This document shows positions 26,250-34,452 of a stretch of 64,000 bases of DNA, piece by piece. Below the pieces are notes generated by a model. It did no database searches, was not told the DNA's origin, and was given only the letters and a program-made list of their open reading frames with translations. Position numbers and translations under genes: made by a program. Within the stretch, counting starts at the first letter, position 1; the number at the start of each line of letters is the position of its first letter. Source of the stretch: Sporosarcina beigongshangi (lineage in GTDB: Bacteria; Actinomycetota; Actinomycetes; Actinomycetales; Micrococcaceae); contig NZ_JADHDY010000002.1 of the NCBI RefSeq assembly GCF_016820535.1, forward strand, positions 248,001-312,000, given 5' to 3'.

Positions 26250-27170
26250 GTGAATCCGGACGGTGGGCTGGTCCGCGGCATCTCCTGGTCGCAGGAGGGT
26301 CCCTCGCTTTCCCTTCATACGGACGACGGCGGGGCGCGGCTGCCTTTGATGCCTGGGCAGTGGCTGAGGTTTGAGGTACTTTCCGGCGATGGCGTGCCGG
26401 CCCGGTTCTGCCTCGGGTTCACCCGGGTGGAGGAATCGGGGCAGCCGGAGCAGTTCCCGTGTCCCACCGGGCAGGGGGCCGAGCGCGGCTTCCAGTGCGG
26501 CGCCTGTTTCGCCAAGGACCAAATGCGGCTCATGCACGACTTCCACCGCAGCGGCCAGGGTTCGCCGGGATTGAAGGCCTATCTGTCCCAGCAGCACTGG
26601 CTCTACATCGCCACGTTTGCCGACGGCACCACCAAGGTGGGGACGGCGTCGGAACGCAGCAAGTGGAGCCGCCTGGCAGAGCAGGGCGCGCTCGTCGCCC
26701 GGTACGTGGCCCGAGCCCATGACGGTTCGGTGGTGCGCCACCTTGAAGACAGTGTGTCCACGAAGCTGCCGGTGACGCAGTTTGTACGCGGCGCCGCCAA
26801 GTTTGCGGCGCTCTTGAATCCCCGGCCGCCGCTGCACCTGGAGCAGACGAACAAGGCGATGGCCGACGTCGTGCGCGACTATGTTGCCGGGCTGGCGCTC
26901 GAGGGCTTTGAACCGGTGGACGAGCCATGGGTCCGGAGCGACTGCTCGAACGCCGTGGCGGTTCCGAGCCAACGCAATGCCTATCCGCAGCCCCTGGACT
27001 CAGGCACGCACGGCATGAGGCTGGACGCCATGCTGGGGCCCACCGCACTCGCCGGACTGGACGGCGCGGACGGGGAATTCCTGGCTGACCTCGGCGCGCT
27101 CAAGGGGCGCAAGATCCGCTTCGGCCACTACCAAACGGACATCCCGGCCCTGCAGGAATCCCTCTTCTAG
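26250..27170 (+). CDS. DUF2797 domain protein of unknown function
   Basis: The 306-residue protein matches the DUF2797 family. Its centre reads HWLYIATFADGTTKVGTASE, then SRLAEQGALVARYVARA and VRHLEDSV, resembling the conserved Lys-Val-Gly and Glu-Gln-Gly-Ala features of that family. An upstream CX2C pair (FQCGACFAKDQ) may bind metal. No enzymatic role is known. The GTG start two bases after the lyase stop is chosen because the open frame further upstream is a shadow of the lyase gene. The C terminus KIRFGHYQTDIPALQ is also family-typical. Confidence 0.78.
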   Translation: MNPDGGLVRGISWSQEGPSLSLHTDDGGARLPLMPGQWLRFEVLSGDGVPARFCLGFTRVEESGQPEQFPCPTGQGAERGFQCGACFAKDQMRLMHDFHRSGQGSPGLKAYLSQQHWLYIATFADGTTKVGTASERSKWSRLAEQGALVARYVARAHDGSVVRHLEDSVSTKLPVTQFVRGAAKFAALLNPRPPLHLEQTNKAMADVVRDYVAGLALEGFEPVDEPWVRSDCSNAVAVPSQRNAYPQPLDSGTHGMRLDAMLGPTALAGLDGADGEFLADLGALKGRKIRFGHYQTDIPALQESLF

Positions 27171-27187
27171 CCCGCTTCCTCCCGACG

Positions 27188-27263
27188 CTATCGCAGCAAT
27201 GGCTGGTTTTCCCGGGACCCTATCGCAGCAATGGCTGGAATTCTCGGAGCCCTATCGCAGCAA
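27188..27263 (+). repeat. Three tandem repeats with 32-bp period
   Basis: CTATCGCAGCAATGGCTGG occurs at 27188 and 27220, and its first 12 bases recur at 27252. Both steps are exactly 32 bases, the same period as the unrelated-looking pair at 8619. The array begins 18 bases after a stop codon. The 13-base spacers differ. It is too short and regular in spacing to be a CRISPR array. Confidence 0.75.
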
Positions 27264-27321
27264 GAGAGCGGGCCGTTCCCCGCATGGGCCCGGCCAGAGG
27301 CTTCACCGGTACACTGATGAT

Positions 27322-27582
27322 GTGCTTAACGACTTTTGGGAAACCGCTCCGCCCGCCTACAAATACGCCGTTTTTGGCGGCATGGGGCTGACCTTCATCG
27401 GCATCGTCATCATCATCCTCGGTGCCATCACCTCCACCGCGTCCATGACGTTCATCGCCCTGCCGTTCATCGGCGTCGGACTCCTGGCCCACATGGCATC
27501 GCTGGGCCTGCGCGGCCACAACATCCGCAAGGAAATGAAGGCCGCGGAGAAGCGAGACGCCGAGCGCAACGCCAAAAAGTAA
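27322..27582 (+). CDS. Small two-helix membrane protein of unknown function
   Basis: The 86-residue product has two hydrophobic segments (about residues 15-36 and 40-60) separated by a short loop. A short acidic and aromatic N terminus (LNDFWETAPPAYKY) precedes them and a strongly charged tail (KEMKAAEKRDAERNAKK) follows. I chose the GTG of VLNDFWE because sequence upstream in this frame runs through the 32-bp repeat array and looks non-coding. No family is recognised. Confidence 0.65.
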   Translation: MLNDFWETAPPAYKYAVFGGMGLTFIGIVIIILGAITSTASMTFIALPFIGVGLLAHMASLGLRGHNIRKEMKAAEKRDAERNAKK

Positions 27583-27684
27583 TGTGCACCGGGCGAGATC
27601 TTCTGCCGGCTTCGCCACCGCCAAGGTAGCCTTGGCCTTGAGGCTGCAATGTTCCAGAAGCAGCCGAGGAACATTGGAGATTTA

Positions 27685-28158
27685 ATGCCGGAACAGTTGC
27701 CCATGGCCCCGGCGAGGGTATTTTGGTGGTCCGCCGCGGTTTGGCTGGCACCGGTCCTTGCCCTGGCTGCCGTGGCTTTCCCGCTGATGGTTATTCCCGC
27801 CGTCGTGTGCCTTGTCCTTGGACTGACTTTTGGCTTCAGCACGTACAAGGCAATGCTGCGGGACCCGGGTTCACGGTCCACAACCCGCTGGTGGCTGGGG
27901 GCAACGGCCCTGTCCCTCGTGGCACAACTGGTGAATTTGATCGTTCTCGCCACTCCTCCGCCGCGGTACGCCGACTATTTCCCTCCGGAGGAGATCTCGC
28001 CCATTCGGCACATGATTGTCTACAACGCCGACCCCCTGCACTGGGCCGCCACCGGCACGGCGGTCTTCGCGGCCATCGCGGGCGTGGTCCTTTTTCGCGT
28101 ACTAATGTCGCATCTGCGCACAGTCCAGCGTGATCCGGCCGTCCGTCAGGTGTCCTGA
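27685..28158 (+). CDS. Hypothetical polytopic membrane protein
   Basis: The 157-residue product has four hydrophobic stretches: about residues 12-32, 34-50, 68-90 and 118-142. A loop RYADYFPPEEISPIRH lies between the last two. No family is recognised. The ATG of MPEQLP has GGAG five bases upstream; an ATG 36 bases earlier also has a ribosome-binding-site-like GAGG, so the start is not settled. The next gene begins eight bases after the stop. Confidence 0.65.
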   Translation: MPEQLPMAPARVFWWSAAVWLAPVLALAAVAFPLMVIPAVVCLVLGLTFGFSTYKAMLRDPGSRSTTRWWLGATALSLVAQLVNLIVLATPPPRYADYFPPEEISPIRHMIVYNADPLHWAATGTAVFAAIAGVVLFRVLMSHLRTVQRDPAVRQVS

Positions 28159-28165
28159 CGTGCCA

Positions 28166-28567
28166 ATGCAAACCAGAGCAGCCGCCCAACGATGGGCGCG
28201 AACCTGGGCAACCGCCTGGCCGCTCAAGGACGTTGACGCCATCGCCGCGCTGCAGGCCGAGAACGGGGACCACTGGGCATCCCTGTTCCGGCCGTACCGC
28301 GGACGCGCCGGGCTGCGACGTTACCTTGAGGAATCCTTCGCGGAAGAGTCGGCGCCGGCAGAGGCCTGGTTCGCCGAACCCGTCGTCGACGGAACCTCCG
28401 CCAGCGTCGAATACTGGGCCGTCATCTCCACCGAGGGCGGGCCGCTGACCATTTCAGGCTGCACTGTCCTGGCCTTCGATGAGTCAGGCCTCGTGAGGGT
28501 TGCGCGCGACTACTCCAGTGTCCATGAAGGGCGCCTCGAGCGGCCCGCGCAGGCATTCACCGCCTGA
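28166..28567 (+). CDS. NTF2-like / SnoaL-like domain protein
   Basis: The 133-residue soluble protein has the cone-shaped NTF2-like fold. The N-terminal helix RWARTWATAWPLKDVDAIAA is followed by HWASLFRPYRGRAGLRRYLE and a beta-rich half with EYWAVISTEGG and a closing RDYSSVHEG. Members include isomerases and many ligand-binding proteins; substrate cannot be predicted. The ATG is preferred over an upstream in-frame GTG that lies inside the previous gene. A strong hairpin follows. Confidence 0.78.
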   Translation: MQTRAAAQRWARTWATAWPLKDVDAIAALQAENGDHWASLFRPYRGRAGLRRYLEESFAEESAPAEAWFAEPVVDGTSASVEYWAVISTEGGPLTISGCTVLAFDESGLVRVARDYSSVHEGRLERPAQAFTA

Positions 28568-28594
28568 TTTTCGCCTGTCCCGCCACCACCAAAG

Positions 28595-28636
28595 GGAGGG
28601 ACGACGGCGCCACTTGCCTGGCGCCGTCGTCCCTCC
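28595..28636. terminator. Bidirectional terminator between convergent genes
   Basis: An 18-bp perfect stem (GGAGGGACGACGGCGCCA and its complement) with a six-base loop lies between the NTF2-like gene and the convergent efflux gene. Flanking bases (TGTCCCG before, CGGGACA after) can extend the structure. Its position suits termination from both sides. Confidence 0.75.
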
Positions 28637-28659
28637 TGGGCGGGTGGCCGGGACAGCTG

Positions 28660-30207
28660 TCAGTGGTCCACGGGCTCGGGTGCGCTGACCGCCTTGCGCA
28701 GCGTGAAGGCGCACATTACGGCCGCGGCCAGCATGAGGCCGACGCTGACCAGGGCCACGGTGCCGGAGCCGGAGTCGAAGGCGTGCTTGGCGGACTCCAG
28801 CAGTGCCTGGCCCTGCTCCGGCGGCAGGGTGCCGGCAACCTCGATGGCGCCGCCGAGCGTCTGGGACGCCGTGTCCTGCCCGGCAGCGGAAACGCCCGCC
28901 GGGACCGCAACATTCATGCGGTAGGACGCGGCCAGGATGCTGCCCAGGACCGCCGTTCCCAGCACCGAACCCACCTCGTAGGCGGTCTCGGAGATGGCGG
29001 AGGCGGCACCGGCCTTGGCCGGCGGGGCGGCGGTGAGAATGAGATCGTTGGAGATGGTCTCCGCAGTTCCCACACCGGCGCCAAGCACGGCAAAGGCCAC
29101 CATGATGCCGGGCACGGAGCCGTCGGTGTTGAGGAACACGATCAGGAATGCCGAGGCGTTCAGCAGCAGGCCTCCGACCACCAGCCAAGACGGGCGGACG
29201 TAGTTGGCCAGCTTGGCGGCCACGAGTCCACAGACAATCGTGATGACCAGCCCCGGCACCAGCACATAGGCTGCGGTGGTGGGGGACAGGCCCACCACCA
29301 GCTGCAGGTGCTGGGTGACGAAGTACAGGAACCCCACCAGCGCAAAGATGCTCAGGAGGTTGGCGCTGACGCTGCCGCTGAACATGGGGTTCTTGAACAG
29401 CGAGACGTCCATCATGGGGTTGGCACGGCGCATCTGGCGGCGCACAAACACGACCCCCAGGGCCACGCCGACCACGATCAGGCCAAGGTTGAGCAGGGAG
29501 AAGCCGGACTGGGCGATCTCCTTGATGCCGAAGATTGCAGGGACCATGGCACCGAAGGAGAGGAGGATGCTCCAGACATCGATCTTGCCCGGGTTCGGAT
29601 CCTTGGACTCGGGCACGAAGATCGGGGCCAGAATCAGCAGGGGGACCAGCACCGGGACGCTCATGAGGAAAACGGCACCCCACCAGAAGTGCTCCAGAAT
29701 GAAGCCGCCCACAATGGGGCCCAGGGCGGCGCCGCCGGAGAAGCCAGCGGCCCAGATGGCGATGGCCGTGCGGCGCTGGGCGGGGTGGAGGAACAGGTTG
29801 CGGATCAACGACAGGGTGGCGGGCATGAGCATGGCACCGAAAAGGCCCAGCAGGGCGCGGTAGCCGATGAGGGCGCCGGCGTTGGGGGCAAAGGCGGCGA
29901 ACACGGAGACCACGGCGAAACCGGTGCTGCCAATGAGCAGCAGGCGGCGCCGGCCGAATCGGTCCGTCATGCTTCCCATGGGGACCAGGAGGGCGGCCAG
30001 GACCAGCGGGTAGACGTCGATCATCCACAGCAGCTCGGACGCGGACGGGGTCAGCGCCAGGGAGATGGAGGGGATGGCAAAACTCAACACCGTGTTGTCC
30101 ACGGAGATCAGCAGGACGGGCAGCATCAGCACCGCCAGGGCGATCCATGTGCGGGTGCCTGCGCGCGGGGTGCTTTCCAGGGTGGGGGTGGTGAGTGTTG
30201 AGGCCAT
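28660..30207 (-). CDS. MFS multidrug efflux transporter, DHA2 (14-helix) family
   Basis: The 515-residue proton-driven drug exporter resembles LfrA, SmvA and QacA. About fourteen hydrophobic helices are visible. The first carries motif D1 (LPVLLISVDNTVLSFAIP) with its membrane-embedded Asp. Motif A is GSMTDRFGRRRLLLIG, and motif C lies in GFSGGAALGPIVGGFI. A divergent TetR gene and two operator-like palindromes lie immediately upstream, so expression is probably induced by pump substrates binding the repressor. Quaternary ammonium compounds or dyes are likely substrates by family, not proven here. Confidence 0.93.
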   Translation of the reverse strand: MASTLTTPTLESTPRAGTRTWIALAVLMLPVLLISVDNTVLSFAIPSISLALTPSASELLWMIDVYPLVLAALLVPMGSMTDRFGRRRLLLIGSTGFAVVSVFAAFAPNAGALIGYRALLGLFGAMLMPATLSLIRNLFLHPAQRRTAIAIWAAGFSGGAALGPIVGGFILEHFWWGAVFLMSVPVLVPLLILAPIFVPESKDPNPGKIDVWSILLSFGAMVPAIFGIKEIAQSGFSLLNLGLIVVGVALGVVFVRRQMRRANPMMDVSLFKNPMFSGSVSANLLSIFALVGFLYFVTQHLQLVVGLSPTTAAYVLVPGLVITIVCGLVAAKLANYVRPSWLVVGGLLLNASAFLIVFLNTDGSVPGIMVAFAVLGAGVGTAETISNDLILTAAPPAKAGAASAISETAYEVGSVLGTAVLGSILAASYRMNVAVPAGVSAAGQDTASQTLGGAIEVAGTLPPEQGQALLESAKHAFDSGSGTVALVSVGLMLAAAVMCAFTLRKAVSAPEPVDH

Positions 30208-30220
30208 GCATCCATTCTAT

Positions 30221-30255
30221 ACCGTCCAGACGGTTTACTGTACCGGCTGGACGGT
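30221..30255. promoter_or_regulatory. Pair of TetR-type operator sites in the efflux/repressor intergenic region
   Basis: Site 1 is ACCGTCCAGACGGT at 30221-30234 with perfect six-base arms. Site 2 is ACCGGCTGGACGGT at 30242-30255 with one arm mismatch. Their centres are 21 bp apart, two helical turns, so two dimers could bind the same face. On the minus strand a -10-like TATAGAAT overlaps the edge of site 1, which fits repression of the pump. Confidence 0.7.
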
Positions 30256-30285
30256 GCACTTAATCACGTCTTGTAGGCTTGTCGA

Positions 30286-30867
30286 ATGACTAAACAGCCC
30301 TCGGCGCGTGAACGGGTCCTCACCAGCTACATCGACCTCTTGATCAGCGACGGCCCGCAGGCGGCAACTTTGGATGCAGTGGCCGCCGCGGCCGGCGTCT
30401 CCAAGGGCGGCCTGCTGTACCACTTCAAAAGCAAGGAAGCGCTGACGGACGGCCTGCTGGCCCGGCTCCGTGAATACGCCGAGCAGGACTTTGCCGCCAT
30501 GGCTGAAGACCCCGAAGGCTGCGCAATCTACTACGTGCGCACCAGCGTCTTTGGCGGCACGCCGTTTGACCGCAGCATCGTCGCCGCCCACCGGTTGATC
30601 CAAAGCGACGACGACACCGTCCGCCAGGCGTTCATTGAACTGCACGCCCGCTGGTTTGAGCTGATCCTCAGCGACGTTGCGGACGTGGCGGTTGCCCGCG
30701 CCATCATGCTCCTGGGCGACGGGATGTATTACAACGCGGCCCTCTTCGGCTTTCCCGTCCCCTCGAAAAAAGGCGGCGCCGGAGCGGCCGGTACGGAGCA
30801 GGAAACCATGGACCTGGACTCGCTCCTTGCCATTGTGGCGCGCATGCGGTCCACACAGGTGTCCTAG
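30286..30867 (+). CDS. TetR/AcrR-family repressor
   Basis: The 193-residue regulator has an N-terminal helix-turn-helix (about residues 5-50: TLDAVAAAAGVSKGGLLYHF) and a variable ligand-binding C-terminal domain with a TetR_C_37-like feel (ALFGFPVPSKKGG). It is transcribed away from the MFS efflux gene, 78 bases apart, with two palindromes between. This is the classic arrangement for a local, drug-responsive, autoregulated repressor. The ligand is not known. Confidence 0.92.
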   Translation: MTKQPSARERVLTSYIDLLISDGPQAATLDAVAAAAGVSKGGLLYHFKSKEALTDGLLARLREYAEQDFAAMAEDPEGCAIYYVRTSVFGGTPFDRSIVAAHRLIQSDDDTVRQAFIELHARWFELILSDVADVAVARAIMLLGDGMYYNAALFGFPVPSKKGGAGAAGTEQETMDLDSLLAIVARMRSTQVS

Positions 30868-30905
30868 CGTGCACGGGCGGGCCCCCGCCCTATAGGGTTA
30901 AGCCC

Positions 30906-31355
30906 ATGACCATCAACCCAGAGCTGCAGGGGCGCAGCTACGCATTGAGCCATCCGTACAGTGTTGGCCGGGAGTCCGTCCGGGACTTCGCCAGGGCCGT
31001 CAAGGCCACCAACGCCGCCCACTTCGACGTCGCGGCGGCGCAGGCCCTGGGCCATGCCGACCTCGTGGCGCCGCCCACCTACGCCATCATCGTGGCCCAG
31101 CGCGCCGACGCCCTGCTGATCAACGACCCCGATTCCGGCATCGACTTCTCCCGCGTCGTCCATGCGGAGCAAAAATTCACGCACCACCGCGCCATTACGG
31201 CCGGGGATGAGCTCGTCGCCGAACTGCATGTCGACGGCGTCCGCGGCATGGGCGGCGGGGCCATGATCACCACCCGTGCGGAAATTTCCACTGTGGCAGG
31301 CGAACCCGTCGCGACCACCGTTTCAGCCATCCTGGTCCGCGGGGAGGGACAGTAA
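30906..31355 (+). CDS. MaoC-type (R)-hydratase, FAS1-like dehydratase subunit (HadA-like)
   Basis: The 149-residue hot-dog-fold protein resembles the HadA / UPF0336 group (N-terminal half of MaoC dehydratases). It shows SHPYSVGRESVRDFARAVKA, LVAPPTYAIIVAQRA and VVHAEQKFTHHRAITAGDEL. In mycobacteria HadA pairs with HadB in the type II fatty-acid or mycolate cycle; this organism's use is unknown because mycolates are not expected in Micrococcaceae. The stop TAA shares its last base with the ATG of the next gene, so the two are coupled and likely form a heterodimer. Confidence 0.85.
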   Translation: MTINPELQGRSYALSHPYSVGRESVRDFARAVKATNAAHFDVAAAQALGHADLVAPPTYAIIVAQRADALLINDPDSGIDFSRVVHAEQKFTHHRAITAGDELVAELHVDGVRGMGGGAMITTRAEISTVAGEPVATTVSAILVRGEGQ

Positions 31356-31786
31356 TGAGCATCAACATTGCAGATTTGGCCGTGGGCACCGAGATCGGCT
31401 CACGCACACTGGAGATCACCCGCGCTGACCTCGTCAGGTACGCCGGCGCGTCCGGGGACTTCAATCCCATCCACTGGAACGACCGCTTCGCCCGCGAGGT
31501 TGAGCTCCCCGGTGTCATCGCCCATGGCATGTTCACCATGGGCGCGGCCGTGCAGCTGGTGACCGACTGGATCGGCGACCCTTCCGCCGTCGTCTCCTAC
31601 GGCACGCGCTTCACCAGGCCTGTCCCCGTGGCCGACGTCGATGGCGCCCCGGGCGCCGTGGTGGATGTTTCCGGGGTGGTTGGCGCGGTGGATGCCGACG
31701 CCGGGACGGCACGGATCGATCTCACCGTCACCTTGGACGGGCAGAAAGTTCTGGTCAAGGCCCAAGCAGTGGTCCGCCTGACGTGA
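31355..31786 (+). CDS. MaoC-type (R)-hydratase, catalytic subunit (HadB-like)
   Basis: The 143-residue hot-dog protein has the hydratase-2 signature. YAGASGDFNPIHWNDRFARE contains the catalytic Asp and His, and VIAHGMFTMGAAVQLVTDW follows. It probably carries the active site for the dimer with the upstream subunit, hydrating or dehydrating enoyl/3-hydroxyacyl thioesters. The stop TGA overlaps the GTG start of the downstream transporter gene. Confidence 0.9.
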   Translation: MSINIADLAVGTEIGSRTLEITRADLVRYAGASGDFNPIHWNDRFAREVELPGVIAHGMFTMGAAVQLVTDWIGDPSAVVSYGTRFTRPVPVADVDGAPGAVVDVSGVVGAVDADAGTARIDLTVTLDGQKVLVKAQAVVRLT

Positions 31787-33180
31787 CCCTTGGCTCCGCA
31801 AGCCAGGTGACCGCCTGGCGCAACGGCGTTGTCACCGCCTACGCCGGTTCCGGGCTGGTTTTCGCCAGTTGGGTCTCGCGCATCCCGGCCATCCGTGACG
31901 ACCTGGGGCTGACACCCGGGCAGGTGGGGCTGCTGCTGCTGGCCATGTCGCTGGGCTCGTTCGTGTCCGTGGCGTTGTCGGGGCTCGTGGTGTTGCGGCT
32001 TGGGTCCAAGCTGACCTCGCGCCTTGGCACCGTCATCCAGACGGTCGGCGTTATCATCATGGGGCTCGGCGCCACGGTCTTTTCCGAAACCCTGGTGGTG
32101 GGCGCCGGCCTGGTCATCCTGGGCCTGGGCACCGGCAGCTGGAACACTGCCTCCAACATCGAGGGCGCGGCTGTGGAGCGCGCACTGGGCAGGCACATCA
32201 TGCCGCGCCTGCACGGCTCATTCAGCATCGGCACCGTGGCAGGCGCCGGGCTGGGCGCCGTGGCCGCCTCCATGCACATTCCAGTCGCCATCCACCTCAC
32301 GGTGATTGCCGCCATCGTGTGCACGGCCGTGCTGATCGGCACTGGCTACTACCAGGCCGACAAGGTGGGGACCGAGGCCACCGAGGTTGACCTGGGCGCT
32401 TCCGGTGCCGTCCCGGGCACCGGCCCCATCCCGATTATCACCGCTGCGACGGAAGCGCCCGGTGCCGGTGCGTCCGGTTCGGGCCGCACGTCCGACAAGA
32501 AGGCGGGGAAGGCCAAGATCGCCGCCGCCTGGCGCGACCCGCGCACGCTCATGCTCGGCGCCCTGGTCCTTGGCCTCGGCCTTGCTGAAGGTGCGGCGGG
32601 GGACTGGGTGGCGCTGGCCATGGTGGACGGCTACGACTCCACCGCGGCCATCGGCGCGGTGGGCTACGGCATCTTCGTCTCCGCCATGACCATCGGCCGC
32701 TTCGCCGGAACCGTTGTCCTGGACAGGTACGGCCGCGTGGCCGTGCTGCGCGTCGGTGCTGCGCTGGCAGTCATTGGCCTGGGGCTCTTCGTTTTTGCCC
32801 CCAGTGCCCCGGTGGCCCTGGCCGCACTGGTCTTCTGGGGGCTCGGCTCGGCGCTGGGCTTCCCCGTGGCCATGTCAGCCGCCTCCGACGACCCCGAACA
32901 GGCCGCCGCACGCGTATCCGTGGTCTCCACCATCGGCTACGGTGCCTTCCTCGGCGGCCCGCCGCTGCTGGGGTTGCTGGCCGAGCATGTGGGTGTGCTG
33001 CATTCGCTGCTGGCGGTCCTGGGACTGCTGGTCGTGGCATTCTTCCTCACACCTGTGGTGCGCCGCCCGGCGGCGCTGGGCGGCCAGCCGCTCGCGGGCG
33101 CTGCAGCGGGCGCAGCCCCCGCGGAAGGCAGCGGCCCGGCAGACGCCGCCCTGCCCGCAGGCGATAGTGTGGAAGGGTGA
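31783..33180 (+). CDS. MFS transporter, fucose-permease-like
   Basis: The 465-residue membrane protein has about twelve hydrophobic helices in two halves joined by a Gly/Ala/Ser-rich cytoplasmic loop (about residues 200-245). VFASWVSRIPAIRDDLGLTP follows the first helix, as in the YbjJ/fucose-permease-like subgroup. The second half has IFVSAMTIGRFAGTVVLDRYG. The C-terminal tail is Ala/Pro-rich and probably cytoplasmic. Substrate is unknown. The GTG start overlaps the preceding stop (GTGA), and its own stop overlaps the murB start in the same way. Confidence 0.88.
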   Translation: MTLGSASQVTAWRNGVVTAYAGSGLVFASWVSRIPAIRDDLGLTPGQVGLLLLAMSLGSFVSVALSGLVVLRLGSKLTSRLGTVIQTVGVIIMGLGATVFSETLVVGAGLVILGLGTGSWNTASNIEGAAVERALGRHIMPRLHGSFSIGTVAGAGLGAVAASMHIPVAIHLTVIAAIVCTAVLIGTGYYQADKVGTEATEVDLGASGAVPGTGPIPIITAATEAPGAGASGSGRTSDKKAGKAKIAAAWRDPRTLMLGALVLGLGLAEGAAGDWVALAMVDGYDSTAAIGAVGYGIFVSAMTIGRFAGTVVLDRYGRVAVLRVGAALAVIGLGLFVFAPSAPVALAALVFWGLGSALGFPVAMSAASDDPEQAAARVSVVSTIGYGAFLGGPPLLGLLAEHVGVLHSLLAVLGLLVVAFFLTPVVRRPAALGGQPLAGAAAGAAPAEGSGPADAALPAGDSVEG

Positions 33181-34265
33181 ACGCGCAAACTTCCCTCAGC
33201 TCCCTGACCGCCCTTGAAGTCGGCGGCCCCGCACGCAACTACGTTGTGGCCGCCACCGAGGCGGAGATCATCACCGCCGTCCAGGCCGCGGATGCGGCAG
33301 GGGAGCCGCTGCTGATCATTGGCGGCGGCTCAAACCTGGTCATCTCGGACGACGGATTTGACGGCACCGTGCTGAAGATCGCCAGCCAGGGTTTTGTGGC
33401 CAACTCCGAGGACTCCTGCGGCGGCGCATCCGTGGTTGTCCAGGCGGGCCACGACTGGGACGACTTTGTCCACCAGACTGTCCTGCACGCCTGGAGCGGC
33501 ATCGAGGCCCTCTCCGGCATTCCCGGCAGCGCCGGGGCCACGCCCGTGCAAAACGTTGGCGCCTACGGCTGCGAGGTGGCACAGACGATCGCCGCGGTCC
33601 GCACTTGGGACCGCGAGAAGAACGCCGTCCACACGTTCACCAACTACGAGCTCAACTTCGGCTACCGCGACTCCCTGCTGAAGCAGTCCACGGTCGACGG
33701 TTCTCCCCGCTATGTGGTCCTGTCGGTTGAATTCCAGTTGCTGCTGGGCCGGATGAGCGCCCCGGTCAAATACGCCGAACTGGCCCGCCGCCTGGGCGTG
33801 GAGGCAGGCAAGCGGGCAAACTCGCTCGAACTGCGCCGCACCGTCCTGGCCCTGCGCGCCTCCAAGGGCATGGTCCTGGACCCCGCAGACCGCGACACCT
33901 ACTCCACGGGTTCCTTCTTCACCAACCCGATCGTCTCTGCGGAGGTTGCAGCCATGCTGCCCGACGACGCCCCGCGCTGGCCTGCAGGCGACCTCGTCAA
34001 GCTCAGCGCCGCCTGGCTCATCGAGCATGCCGGGTTCTCGAAGGGCTGGGGCCTGGCCGGCGAGCTGTCCGCCACTGCCCAGTCCGACGCCGGGAACCCG
34101 CCGCGCGCGTCCCTCTCCACGAAGCACACCCTCGCCATTACGAACCGTGGCGGCGCCCGCACCGAAGACATCCTGGCGATTGCGCGGCAGGTGCGCTCCG
34201 GCGTCGAACGCCAATTTGGCATCACCCTGGTCCCGGAGCCGGTCCTTGTGGGCTGCTCCCTCTAG
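33177..34265 (+). CDS. murB: UDP-N-acetylenolpyruvoylglucosamine reductase (MurB)
   Basis: MurB reduces UDP-GlcNAc-enolpyruvate to UDP-MurNAc with NADPH and FAD, the second committed step of peptidoglycan synthesis. The 362-residue protein has the FAD-binding motifs LLIIGGGSNLVISDDGFDG and GIPGSAGATPVQNVGAYG. The catalytic Ser lies in STGSFFTNPIV and the C-terminal Glu in LVPEPVLVG. The GTG start overlaps the transporter stop (GTGA). Length is normal. It is the last gene of the MaoC-MaoC-MFS-murB run. Confidence 0.96.
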   Translation: MNAQTSLSSLTALEVGGPARNYVVAATEAEIITAVQAADAAGEPLLIIGGGSNLVISDDGFDGTVLKIASQGFVANSEDSCGGASVVVQAGHDWDDFVHQTVLHAWSGIEALSGIPGSAGATPVQNVGAYGCEVAQTIAAVRTWDREKNAVHTFTNYELNFGYRDSLLKQSTVDGSPRYVVLSVEFQLLLGRMSAPVKYAELARRLGVEAGKRANSLELRRTVLALRASKGMVLDPADRDTYSTGSFFTNPIVSAEVAAMLPDDAPRWPAGDLVKLSAAWLIEHAGFSKGWGLAGELSATAQSDAGNPPRASLSTKHTLAITNRGGARTEDILAIARQVRSGVERQFGITLVPEPVLVGCSL

Positions 34266-34386
34266 ACCCTTCCGACGCTCGCGCGCATCGGAGGCACTTT
34301 CGCCAGGCGCTCCAGCACCCCGTACCCGGGTAGGGGGTCAAGACGGCTCCCGGGTGTGATGTGTGCCGCGGGGGATCTCCATAGTG

Positions 34387-34415
34387 TTGATGGAAAGATC
34401 AGACTTTTCTATTAA
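34387..34415 (+). promoter_or_regulatory. Promoter of the fatty-acid desaturase gene
   Basis: TTGATG and TATTAA are separated by exactly 17 bases in a locally AT-rich patch. The predicted start point near 34422 leaves a leader of about 30 bases with AAGGAG before the desaturase ATG. Confidence 0.6.
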
Positions 34416-34452
34416 CCTGGCGCGCTTAGGCGGGCCAGGGCTAAGGAGCCCC

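Noticed and set aside
27188-27263. CRISPR array
   Set aside because: The unit is 19 bases with 13-base spacers and only two and a half copies. CRISPR spacers are about twice that length, and no cas genes are present.
28663-30201. Plus-strand open frame opposite the DHA2 efflux pump (512 codons)
   Set aside because: The translation is Gly/Gln/His/Asp-rich low complexity, while the opposite strand encodes a clear 14-helix transporter.
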